In this document: piece after piece, positions 55,258 through 63,372 of the stretch
Layout: each line of letters starts with the position of its first letter
Numbering within the stretch: the stretch's first letter is position 1
Assembly: GCA_009691855.1 (NCBI GenBank)
Contig: SIAI01000006.1
Span: 1-64,000 of the forward strand
Direction: 5' to 3'
DNA: 64,000 bases
Source of the DNA: Planctomycetota bacterium
GTDB lineage: Bacteria > Planctomycetota > UBA1135 > GCA-002686595
Made by a program: the position numbers and the translations under genes
Notes under the pieces: model-generated
What the model was told of the DNA's origin: nothing
The model's database searches: none
The model's input: the letters and a program-made list of their open reading frames with translations, nothing else

Positions 55258-57651
55258 ATGAGGATCTGCCTGGTCGTGCACGGGTTCCCGCCGGTCGAAC
55301 GCACCGGGGTGGAGCAGTACACCCTGGGGCTGTGCCGGGCCCTGGCCCGCGCCGGCCACCGCGTCGAGGTCTTCGTACCGCGCAAGGACCCGCAGCTGGC
55401 GGACCTGGCCCTGCGGCGCGAGGAGCACGGCGGCTACGCGATCAACTGGATCACCAACAACCAGGATCCGACCAGCCCGCGCGAGGCGTTGCTCGTGCCC
55501 CAGCTGCGCAACGCCTTCGCCGCCTTCCTGGAGCGCGAGCGGCCGGAGGTGGTGCATTTCCACCACCTGATCAAGCTCGGTCTCGAGCTGGTGGAGGTGG
55601 CGCGCGAGCGCGGCCTGCCCACGGTCTACACGGCCCACGACTACTACCCCGTGTGCCACCGCTACACGCTGCTGCGCCCGGACCTCTCGCGCTGCGACGT
55701 GCGCGGCGACTCGCGCGCCTGCGCGCGCTGCGACCTGGCGCTGTCGCACCTGAACGCGCAGCCGGCGCTGGGCGACTACCACTCCGGCGCGCTGCGCGCG
55801 CAGCTCTCGGCGGAGGCCTGGAGCGGCCTGCAGGCGATCCTGGCGGACCGCGCGAGCGAGGCCGGTTTCACGCCCGAGGCCGTGCAGGAGGCGAGCGAGC
55901 AGCGCGCCGACCTCGACCGCCTGCGCGCCGCCGCCTACCGCGGCTTCGACCTGGTGCTGGCGCCCTCGCGATTCCTGATCGACGAGCTAGTGCGCGGCGG
56001 CTTCGCGCGCGAGCGCATCGAGTACGCACCGTATGGCTTCGACAACGCCGACCTCGCCGCCCTTCCGCCGCCGCGCCGCGAGCCCGGACGTGCACCGCGC
56101 TTCGCGTTCCTGGGCGGCGTGGCCAAGCACAAGGGCGTGCACGTGCTGCTGGACGCGTGCGCGCAGCTCGCCGGGCGCGCGGAGGTGTCCGTGTGGGGCG
56201 GCTCGTCGGACAAGCGCTACGTGGAACTCGTGCGCCAGCGCTGCGGCGAGGTCGGCGCCCAGTGGCGCGGCCCCTACGAGCGCGCCGAGCTGCCCGAGAT
56301 CCTGGCCACGGTCGATGCGCTGGTCGTGCCCTCGATCTGGGTCGAGAACTACCCGCTGGTCATCCACGAGGCCCTCGCCGCCGGCCGGCCCGTGCTGGCC
56401 AGTCGCGTGGGGGCTCTGCCCGAGAGCGTGCAGGACGGCGTGAACGGCCTGTTGTTCGCGCCCGGCGACGCCGACGACCTGGCGCGCGCGCTGCGCCGCT
56501 GCTGCGACGAGCCCGAGCTGCTGGAGCAGCTGGCGCGCGGCATCACGCCGGGGCGCACGATGGAACTGGAGGCGCACGAGCTTGCCGCGCGCTATGCCGC
56601 CCTGCGCGCGCGCCGCGCCGCGCCGCCCGCGGCCACGACGCTGCCGCCCTCGCTGGTGTCGATCCTGGCTCGCTACGAGGAGTTTTCCGCGCTCCCGGCG
56701 CGCGAGCTGTTCGTGCGCGTGCTCTCGGGCCTCGACGACCTGCGCGAGGAGTGGGCCGGCGAGCTCGGCCCGGTGGAGGCCGTCGATCTCCTGGCCATCG
56801 GCCTAGGCGAGGGCTCCGAGGCCCAGGACCGGCTGCGCGAGGCGCGCAACGAGATCGCCTGGCTGCGCACCAAGAAGGAAGAGCTCGACGAGGGTCGCGA
56901 AGAGCTGATGACCCTGTTCGAGGACCTGGACAAGCTGCTGAACGACACGCGCACGGGCTCGAAGCGCCAGGCCGAACACCTGGAGTCGGCCGGGACCTAC
57001 GTGCGCCAGAAGGAGGGCGAGGTCAGCGAGGCCCACGCGCGCCTGCGCGAGCTCGAGGCGGTGATCGCCGACAAGAACCGCCACATCGGCCAGGTCGAGG
57101 GCCATCTGCAGGACGCGGGGCGCTACATCCGCCACAAGGAGCAGGAGTACCGCGACGTCGAGAGCGAGCTGCACAAGGCGGCCGAGTTCGCACGCACCAA
57201 GGAAGAGGAGCTGCGCGCCGTGCGCGCGGCCGGCGAGGCGGGCCAGCAGAAGGAGCGCTCGCTCGAGCTCAGCGCGCGCAGCGCGTCGCAGGTCGGACTG
57301 CTGGCCGTGCAGGCCCAGGAGCGCCTGCTCAACGAGTCGCTACGGCCCATCCTGAGCAGCCTGCACCGCATCTTCGCGCCGCAGACCGAGCTCTTGCTAC
57401 CCAAGCAGGGCACGCCCTTCGTCGACCTCCTGGGCGCCCTGGCGCAAGTGCGCAACGCGCTGGAAGTGCTCGAGAAAGAGGTCTCCTGGCGCCGGCAGCT
57501 GGCAGACGAGCTCAACTGGCGCCGAGGGCGCATGGAGAAGATGCGCATGCTGGTGAACTTCTGGCTGTGGCGTCTGCCGCTGGCGCTCTCGCCGCTCGGG
57601 CGCGAGGTGAAGAAGTGGGACGCGCCGCCGAACCGGGAGCCGCAGCCGTGA
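55258..57651 (+). CDS. GT4 glycosyltransferase fused to a long coiled coil
   Basis: A 797-residue protein. Residues 1-425 are a GT-B fold family 4 glycosyltransferase: HGFPPVERTGVEQYTLGLCRAL, VYTAHDYYPVCHRY with a cluster of Cys (RCDVRGDSRACARC), FLGGVAKHKGVHVLLDA, and the donor-site SIWVENYPLVIHEALAAGRPV. From about 520 to 690 follows charged heptad-like sequence with repeated AGTYVRQKEGE / AGRYIRHKEQE units. The tail after 690 ends LWRLPLALSPLGREVKKW. Its stop overlaps the next gene (GTGA). Likely makes or decorates a surface polysaccharide or glycoprotein; the coiled coil may link it to a partner or polymer-length control (inference). Confidence 0.85.
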   Translation: MRICLVVHGFPPVERTGVEQYTLGLCRALARAGHRVEVFVPRKDPQLADLALRREEHGGYAINWITNNQDPTSPREALLVPQLRNAFAAFLERERPEVVHFHHLIKLGLELVEVARERGLPTVYTAHDYYPVCHRYTLLRPDLSRCDVRGDSRACARCDLALSHLNAQPALGDYHSGALRAQLSAEAWSGLQAILADRASEAGFTPEAVQEASEQRADLDRLRAAAYRGFDLVLAPSRFLIDELVRGGFARERIEYAPYGFDNADLAALPPPRREPGRAPRFAFLGGVAKHKGVHVLLDACAQLAGRAEVSVWGGSSDKRYVELVRQRCGEVGAQWRGPYERAELPEILATVDALVVPSIWVENYPLVIHEALAAGRPVLASRVGALPESVQDGVNGLLFAPGDADDLARALRRCCDEPELLEQLARGITPGRTMELEAHELAARYAALRARRAAPPAATTLPPSLVSILARYEEFSALPARELFVRVLSGLDDLREEWAGELGPVEAVDLLAIGLGEGSEAQDRLREARNEIAWLRTKKEELDEGREELMTLFEDLDKLLNDTRTGSKRQAEHLESAGTYVRQKEGEVSEAHARLRELEAVIADKNRHIGQVEGHLQDAGRYIRHKEQEYRDVESELHKAAEFARTKEEELRAVRAAGEAGQQKERSLELSARSASQVGLLAVQAQERLLNESLRPILSSLHRIFAPQTELLLPKQGTPFVDLLGALAQVRNALEVLEKEVSWRRQLADELNWRRGRMEKMRMLVNFWLWRLPLALSPLGREVKKWDAPPNREPQP

Positions 57652-58598
57652 GCCGTCCCGTCTCGGTGGTCATGCCCTCGCTCGAAGACCTGGATCTCTT
57701 CGAGCGCCACATGCCCGCGCTGCTGGCGGAGCTGGAGCGCCGCGACGCCAAGGACGAGGTCGTGGTGGTGGACGACACCGGCCGCGACGTGCTGGCCGGC
57801 CCGCTGGGCGCGCGCTGGCCGGGCGTGCGCGTGGTCGCGAACAAGGAGAACGTAGGCTTCGCGCGCGCCATGACGGCCGGCATCCAGGCCGCGCGCCACG
57901 AGCTCGTGTTCGCCATGAATCCCGACGTGCTGGTGCGCCGCGGCTTCCTGGATCCGCTGGTCGCGTGCCTGGCGGAGCCCGACGTGTGGGCCGTGGTGCC
58001 GCGCATCCTGCTGGGCGGCAAGGAGGACAAGATCGAGTCGTGGGCCTTCCTGCGCGAGCGCAACGGCCTGCTCGAGCTCGACCAGCCGGCACTCTCCGGC
58101 GCGGCCAACCCCGGGGCCTTGCGGCTCTCGCCGGTCGCCTTCGCGGTGGGCGGCGCGTGCCTGTACCGCCGTGCGGACTTCCTGGCGCAGGGCTTCGATC
58201 CGCTGTACGAGCCCTTCTACTGGGAAGACATCGACTGGAGCTGGGTCGGCTGGCGCGCGGGCAAGCGCGTCTTGTACCAGCCGGCCAGCGTGGTCGAGCA
58301 CCAGCACCGCGGCACGATCGGCCGGCGCGTGCCGCCGGGCTTCGTGCGCGCGATGGTGGAGCGCAACCGGTTGCTGTTCGCCTGGAAGCACTTGGACGAG
58401 CCCGAGCTGCAACGCCGACACCTGGCGGCGCTGTACCGCTGGGCGCTCGACACGTACCTCGAGGACCGGCGCGAGGATCTGGTGTGGCTGGCCTTCGCGC
58501 TCGACCGCGTGCGCGCGGCGCTGGACTCGCGCAAGACCCTGCCGCCGGCGTTGCTCTCGGTCAGCGAGATCCTGCGCCGCTCGCGGCCGGAGGAATAG
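57648..58598 (+). CDS. GT2-family glycosyltransferase
   Basis: A 316-residue GT-A fold enzyme. GTG start, MSRPVSVVMPSLEDLDLFERH; nucleotide-binding VVVVDDTGRD; NKENVGFARAMTAGI; FAMNPDVLV as the DxD-like metal site; and YEPFYWEDIDWSWVGWRAGK as the acceptor/base region, all as in rhamnosyl- and related transferases. Translationally coupled to the GT4-coiled-coil gene, so they probably act in the same pathway. The start within the longer ORF is fixed by the GTGA overlap. Confidence 0.88.
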   Translation: MSRPVSVVMPSLEDLDLFERHMPALLAELERRDAKDEVVVVDDTGRDVLAGPLGARWPGVRVVANKENVGFARAMTAGIQAARHELVFAMNPDVLVRRGFLDPLVACLAEPDVWAVVPRILLGGKEDKIESWAFLRERNGLLELDQPALSGAANPGALRLSPVAFAVGGACLYRRADFLAQGFDPLYEPFYWEDIDWSWVGWRAGKRVLYQPASVVEHQHRGTIGRRVPPGFVRAMVERNRLLFAWKHLDEPELQRRHLAALYRWALDTYLEDRREDLVWLAFALDRVRAALDSRKTLPPALLSVSEILRRSRPEE

Positions 58599-58652
58599 GG
58601 GCCCGGGGCCCAGCGTGGAATGGACCGACCGGCTCGTCGAGCGCCGCGCGCG

Positions 58653-60164
58653 CTACGAACCGATGGTCATCAGGAACTCGCCGTTGATCTTGGTGCGCTT
58701 CATCTTCTGGATGAGCATTTCCATGGCTTCGACCGGGTCGAGCTCGTTGAGCACCTTGCGCAACATCCAGATGCGCTTGATCTCTTCCTCGGTGAACAGG
58801 AGCTCTTCCTTGCGCGTGCCCGAGCGGTTGATGTCGATGGCCGGGAAGATGCGCCGATCGGAGAGGCGCCGGTCGAGCACGAGCTCCATGTTGCCAGTGC
58901 CCTTGAACTCCTCGAAGATCACCTCGTCCATGCGCGAGCCGGTCTCGATCAGGGCCGTGCCGAGGATGGTCAGCGAGCCGCCCTCCTCGATGTTGCGCGC
59001 CGAGCCAAAGAAGCGCTTGGGGAACTGCAGCGCGGTGGCCTCGATGCCGCCCGAGAGCAGCTTGCCGTTCGAGGGCGCCTCGTTGTTGGAGGAGCGCGCC
59101 AGACGCGTGATCGAGTCCAGCAGGATGGCCACGTCCTTCTTGGCCTCGACCAAGCTGCGCGCCTTCTCGATCACCATGTGCGCGACCTTGACGTGGCGCG
59201 ACGAGGACTCGTCGAAGGTCGAGCTGATGACCTCGCACGAGCCCTTGGGCAGCGAGCGCTCGAAGTCGGTGACCTCCTCGGGACGCTCGTCGACCAGCAG
59301 GATGATCAGGTGCACGTCGGGCGCGTTCTCCACGATCGAGCGCGCGATCTGGTGCAACAGCACGGTCTTGCCCGTGCGCGGCGGAGCCACGATCAGGCCG
59401 CGCTGGCCGCGCCCGATGGGCGTGATCAGGTCGGAGATGCGCATCTCCATCGGGTTCTCGCCGGCGCCCTCGAGCATCAGGCGCTTGGTGGGGTAGAGCG
59501 GCGTCAGCTCCTTGAACGGCGTGCGGTTCAGGACCTCGTCCGGATCGTCGCCGTCCACGGTCGCGATCGACTTCAGCGCGAAGTACTTCTCGCCCTCGCG
59601 CGGCAGGCGCAGCTCGCCGGCCACGGTCATGCCCGTGCGCAGGCCGTAGCGCTGCACCATGGAGGGCGGCAGGAACACGTCCTCGTCGGTCGCCAGGTAG
59701 GAGTTCTGGCCCTCGCGCAGGAAGGCGTGGTTGTCGCGGGTGAGCTCGAACAGGCCGGTGACCTGCACGGGCACGTGCTTCTGCAGGCGCGCCAGCGTGA
59801 TGTGCCACACGAAATCGCGCCGGCGGCGCAGGGGCTCGGCCGTCTCGACCTTCTCCTTCTCGGCCGTCTCGGCCAGGTCGGTCAGGTTCGAGCGCATCAG
59901 CTCGCCGTAGTCGACGGGCTTGATCTTGGTCTTCTTGGCCGGCGCGGGCAGGGCCGCCACGAGCGCCTCGATCTCGCTCTCCGAGAGGTCCGCGGGCAGC
60001 GCGGCAGAATCCACGCGCAGCTCCTCGAGCACGGCCGTGGCCGGGCTCCCGCCGCCTCCGCCGTGGCCTCCGCCTCCGCCTCCGCCAAAGCCTCCACCGC
60101 CTCCGCCGCCGCTACCAAAGGGACGGAACTTCTTCCTCTTCTGCCAATTGCGCTTCTTCGACAT
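58653..60164 (-). CDS. rho: Transcription termination factor Rho
   Basis: A 503-residue hexameric RNA helicase. After a basic start, residues 18-40 are almost pure glycine. A Rho_N-like stretch ([15 protein letters not shown], about 92-130) and the cold-shock-like RNA-binding domain follow. The ATPase core contains [16 protein letters not shown] (P-loop about 257-270), [15 protein letters not shown], and [25 protein letters not shown]. The Gly-rich extension is not part of canonical Rho. coaE ends 10 bp upstream, so they may be co-transcribed. Confidence 0.96.
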   Translation of the reverse strand: MSKKRNWQKRKKFRPFGSGGGGGGGFGGGGGGGHGGGGGSPATAVLEELRVDSAALPADLSESEIEALVAALPAPAKKTKIKPVDYGELMRSNLTDLAETAEKEKVETAEPLRRRRDFVWHITLARLQKHVPVQVTGLFELTRDNHAFLREGQNSYLATDEDVFLPPSMVQRYGLRTGMTVAGELRLPREGEKYFALKSIATVDGDDPDEVLNRTPFKELTPLYPTKRLMLEGAGENPMEMRISDLITPIGRGQRGLIVAPPRTGKTVLLHQIARSIVENAPDVHLIILLVDERPEEVTDFERSLPKGSCEVISSTFDESSSRHVKVAHMVIEKARSLVEAKKDVAILLDSITRLARSSNNEAPSNGKLLSGGIEATALQFPKRFFGSARNIEEGGSLTILGTALIETGSRMDEVIFEEFKGTGNMELVLDRRLSDRRIFPAIDINRSGTRKEELLFTEEEIKRIWMLRKVLNELDPVEAMEMLIQKMKRTKINGEFLMTIGS

Positions 60165-60173
60165 GGCTTCGAT

Positions 60174-60851
60174 CTAGGGGGCCTGATTGTGTTCGCTGTG
60201 GTCGCGGACCGTGAGCTTGGCGAGCAACTCGGCGACGGAGCGCTCGAGTTCGCCTGGGCCGCGATGGTTGGGGAGGACGTGGTGCGCGCGTTTTTTCTTG
60301 TCGGCCAGCGAGAGCTGCGCGGCTTCGCGGCGTGCGACCTCGCCGGGAGGCCAGCCGCGCTCGCGTTGCGCCCGTCGTTCGCGCTCCTCCGCGGGGGCGT
60401 CCACGAAGACGAGCACAGCGCACAGCTGCGCCAGTCCGTGCTGAGCGTCGTTCTCGAGCAGCAGCGGAACGTCCAGGACCACGCGCGGGGTCCCAGCGGC
60501 TCGCGCCTGGCTCAAGCGTTCCCTGATCCTGTCACGAACGAGCGGGTGGGTCCAGCTTTCCAGTTCAGCGCGCAGCCCGGCGCCGTGCTGCGGATCGAAC
60601 ACCGCCCGCGCCAGGAGCGCGCGATCCGCGCGTCCGTCGGGGCCGATCGAGCTCGGCCCGAAGCGCGCGCGCACCCGCTCCAGCACGGCCGGCGCGTCCA
60701 GAGCCTCGCGCGCCAGCTCGTCGGCCGAGAGCACCAGGCCGTCGGGCCCGGCCAGGAGGCGCGCTGCGGCCGACTTTCCGGAGGCGATCCCGCCCAGGAT
60801 CCCCAGGATCAGCGGCCCGCGCGCGGTGGCGTCTTCGCTCGACACGGCCAT
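60174..60851 (-). CDS. coaE: Dephospho-CoA kinase
   Basis: A 225-residue P-loop kinase for the last step of coenzyme A synthesis. ILGILGGIASGKSAAARLL is the P-loop, LSADELAREAL provides the acceptor Asp, THPLVRDRIRERL and VVLDVPLLLEND are conserved, and VFVDAPAEERERRAQRERGW is the LID region. Length is normal with a short C-terminal tail. Upstream is a 278-bp divergent spacer to the BRCT-like coiled-coil gene, in which I see no clear element. Confidence 0.93.
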   Translation of the reverse strand: MAVSSEDATARGPLILGILGGIASGKSAAARLLAGPDGLVLSADELAREALDAPAVLERVRARFGPSSIGPDGRADRALLARAVFDPQHGAGLRAELESWTHPLVRDRIRERLSQARAAGTPRVVLDVPLLLENDAQHGLAQLCAVLVFVDAPAEERERRAQRERGWPPGEVARREAAQLSLADKKKRAHHVLPNHRGPGELERSVAELLAKLTVRDHSEHNQAP

Positions 60852-61129
60852 TCCTGAAAGGGGGGCGAAACCGGCTGCGGAAGGGGGGGTAGAGGGCGCG
60901 AACCCAGACTCGAAACCTCGAGCCCTGGGGGCGACGACATGGCGAGCGTACGGCTCGGTGCGGCGTGGTCAAGGGCGCGAAATCCCATGCGGACCTTGCG
61001 GAAACTGCGCGCGCCGGGGTATCACGTCGCGCTCTCCATCCCCTGCAGAGAGGCCCCGCTGCGCAGGAGAGTCGATCCGGGGCCGCATCTTCAATCCGCC
61101 TCACCCTTCTTCCTCCCTCGGAAGCTCGT

Positions 61130-62398
61130 ATGGTGCGCAGTATCGCCGGGAAGGCCCGCGTCAGCGTCGTCTGGATGGTCACGGTCGGGGTTCTATTCCT
61201 GATCGCCCTCTTCCTCGCGTTCGTGACCCAAGGTCACGTCAAAGAGAAGGACACCGAGGTTGCCAACGCCAAGACCGAGCTGGAGGCGGCCAAGGCCAGC
61301 GTGCGTCAGCTCGAAGACGCGCGCACGAACCTCTCCAGGGTGCTCGGTTGGTACAACCGCGAGACCAACGACTACCAGTCCAGCCCCGAGGCGGCCAAGG
61401 CCGCGCTCGAGGAGCTCAAGAACACCTTCCCTGACCTCGGCGTCTCCGAGCCGGACGTCGAGACGTCCCTGCCGAAGATCCTGGCGGCCTTCAACGTCAA
61501 GACGAGCAAGATCGCCGAGCTCGAGACGCACATCAAGGGCCTCGAGAGCGAGGTCGGCGCGGCGCAGAGCGCGACCAGCACCGTCACGGCCGAGAAGGAC
61601 TCGACCATCGCCGGCCTGCGGCAGCAGATCGCCGACGAGACCAAGAACGCCGAAGGTCGCGTGGCCGAGCTCGAGAGCAGTCTGGAGCAGACACGCACCC
61701 AGCTGTCCGAACGCGATGGCGAGCTGCGTAAGACGCGCGACGACTCGGTCAGCGAGCGCCGCAAGCACGAGGGCCAGAAGGCCATCGACGACGCGCGCAT
61801 CAACCAGCTGGCGCGCGACACGACCTTCGCCCGCGACCCGCACTGGACCAAGCCTGACGGCAGCATCCTCGAGGTCTCCGATCGCCTCGGTACCGGGTGG
61901 ATCGACATCGGCGCGAACCAACGCGTGGTGCGCGGGATCGTGTTCGAGGTCCGCTCCGGACGCCCGGGCGACAACGCGGTCAAGGCCCTGGCCGAAGTCA
62001 CCAGCGTCAAGGGCGGCTCGGCCGAGGTGCTGTTCAGCGCCATCGCCGACCGCTTCAGCCCGCCGGTCGCCGGCGACGTGATCTCCAACCGTCTGTTCGA
62101 CCCGGCCGGCGGTCGCAACGCCGTGCTGGTGGGGCGCTTCTCGGGCGGCTACAACAACGCCGACCTGAAGATCCTGCTCGAGAAGATGGGCATCCACGTG
62201 CAGCCGAAGGTCGACAAGACCACGCACTTCCTGATCGTGGGCTCCGAGCTGTGGAATGACCCCTCGACCGGCGAGCCGCTGGCCGAGCCCATGCAGGTCT
62301 CGGATCTGGCCGAGTACAAGCAGGCCGAGTCGCTGGGCGTGCAGGTCATCCCGCTGCAGGATCTGCGCGAGTTCTTCCGCCTCGGCGTGGGGCAGTAG
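61130..62398 (+). CDS. Membrane-anchored coiled-coil protein with BRCT-like C-terminus
   Basis: A 422-residue protein. One membrane segment at about 11-33, a coiled coil at about 37-235 rich in Glu/Lys/Ala heptads, a beta-rich middle domain (TGWIDIGANQRVVRGIVFEV), and a C-terminal 90 residues that match a BRCT fold: NAVLVGRFSGGYNNADLKIL, then KVDKTTHFLIVGSE, then EYKQAESLGVQVIPLQDLREF. Start at ATG 61130; the 55-residue ORF extension upstream has no support. BRCT domains in bacteria are usually found in NAD-dependent DNA ligase. Function unknown. Confidence 0.7.
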   Translation: MVRSIAGKARVSVVWMVTVGVLFLIALFLAFVTQGHVKEKDTEVANAKTELEAAKASVRQLEDARTNLSRVLGWYNRETNDYQSSPEAAKAALEELKNTFPDLGVSEPDVETSLPKILAAFNVKTSKIAELETHIKGLESEVGAAQSATSTVTAEKDSTIAGLRQQIADETKNAEGRVAELESSLEQTRTQLSERDGELRKTRDDSVSERRKHEGQKAIDDARINQLARDTTFARDPHWTKPDGSILEVSDRLGTGWIDIGANQRVVRGIVFEVRSGRPGDNAVKALAEVTSVKGGSAEVLFSAIADRFSPPVAGDVISNRLFDPAGGRNAVLVGRFSGGYNNADLKILLEKMGIHVQPKVDKTTHFLIVGSELWNDPSTGEPLAEPMQVSDLAEYKQAESLGVQVIPLQDLREFFRLGVGQ

Positions 62399-62421
62399 CC
62401 CTTCCCCAGACGACAACCGCT

Positions 62422-62455
62422 CGAGCCGGCCTCCGCTGCGGCGGACGCCGGCTCG
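62422..62455 (+). terminator. Strong hairpin between the BRCT-like gene and tatC
   Basis: CGAGCCGGC pairs perfectly with GCCGGCTCG, and an inner TCCGC-tgcg-GCGGA stem continues the helix, giving about 14 bp with one internal mismatch. It is followed by cttcgttctc, a weak T-containing stretch. The next gene has its own TAAGAT box, supporting separate transcription. Confidence 0.6.
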
Positions 62456-62481
62456 CTTCGTTCTCGGCGGATCCCTTCGCA

Positions 62482-62487
62482 TAAGAT
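62482..62487 (+). promoter_or_regulatory. -10-like TAAGAT box of tatC
   Basis: TAAGAT ends 6 nt before the tatC ATG, leaving no room for a leader with a ribosome binding site, so a leaderless transcript is likely. Confidence 0.4.
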
Positions 62488-62493
62488 CCCCGG

Positions 62494-63372
62494 ATGTCCG
62501 CCCTTGCCGGTGCCCAGTCCGACGACCCGTTCGCGCACACGCGCATGTCGCTGGGCGAGCACCTGAACGAGCTGCGCAAGCGGCTCTTCCGCGGGGTCCT
62601 GGGCCTGGCCGTGTCACTCGGCGTGTGTCTGTACTTCAACGAGCAGATCGTGGCCGTGGTGCTGCAGCCGTACCACCAGATGGTCGCGCGGCTGAACGAC
62701 TTCTATCGCACGAAGTACGAGGAGCGCGTCCAGCAGCATCCCGAGCAGCGCGAGAAGTTCTTCGCGCCCGACGGCAGCTTCCGCTTCGAGATCGACGAGC
62801 GCCTGGTGGCTCTGGCGCCGACCGAGTCGATGTGGTTCGTGCTCAAAGTCGCCGGCTACGCCTCGCTGGTGCTCGGCGGGCCGTTCTTGTTGTGGCAGCT
62901 GTGGCAGTTCGTGGCCGCCGGGCTGTACTCGCGCGAGCGCCGCTGGGTGGTGTACTTCTTCCCCCCAGCCCTGTTCCTGTTCGCGGTCGGCGTGCTGTTC
63001 AGCTACTACGTGATCGTGCCCTACGGGATGTTCTACTCCCTGCAGAGCGTGGATCTCGAGTTCGTCAAGCCCACCCTGGGCCTCGACTTCTACTTCGACT
63101 TCCTGTTCACGCTGTGCCTCAGCATGGGGCTCGTGTTCCAGCTGCCGATCCTGATGACCTTCGTCGGTCTGGTCGGCCTCGTCCCGGCCGAGGGCTTTGC
63201 CAAGGTGCGCCCGTACTTCGCGGTCGCGGCCTTCGCCATCGCGGCCTTCCTCACGCCGGGCCCCGACGTCTTCTCGCAGGTCGCGATGGCCGCGCCGATG
63301 GTGCTGCTGTACGAGATCGGCATCCTGGGCGCGCGCTTCGCCGGTCGTCGGCGCAGCGCGGTGGCGCGATGA
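62494..63372 (+). CDS. tatC: Twin-arginine translocase subunit TatC
   Basis: A 292-residue membrane protein recognising twin-arginine signal peptides. MSLGEHLNELRKRLFRGVLGLAVS is the N-terminal signature, ALFLFAVGVLFSYYVIVPYGMFYSL the central one, and MGLVFQLPILMTFVGLVGLV with AAFLTPGPDVFSQVAMAAPMVLLYEIGI follow. The first periplasmic loop is enlarged by about 40 charged residues (RTKYEERVQQHPEQREKFF) relative to E. coli TatC. Its stop overlaps the next gene (ATGA). No tatA or tatB adjoins it. Confidence 0.93.
   Translation: MSALAGAQSDDPFAHTRMSLGEHLNELRKRLFRGVLGLAVSLGVCLYFNEQIVAVVLQPYHQMVARLNDFYRTKYEERVQQHPEQREKFFAPDGSFRFEIDERLVALAPTESMWFVLKVAGYASLVLGGPFLLWQLWQFVAAGLYSRERRWVVYFFPPALFLFAVGVLFSYYVIVPYGMFYSLQSVDLEFVKPTLGLDFYFDFLFTLCLSMGLVFQLPILMTFVGLVGLVPAEGFAKVRPYFAVAAFAIAAFLTPGPDVFSQVAMAAPMVLLYEIGILGARFAGRRRSAVAR

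Noticed and set aside
55332-57647. N-terminal part of the 1088-residue ORF ending at 58598
   Set aside because: It is the +2 shadow of the GT4 gene; only the segment from GTG 57648 is GT2-like.
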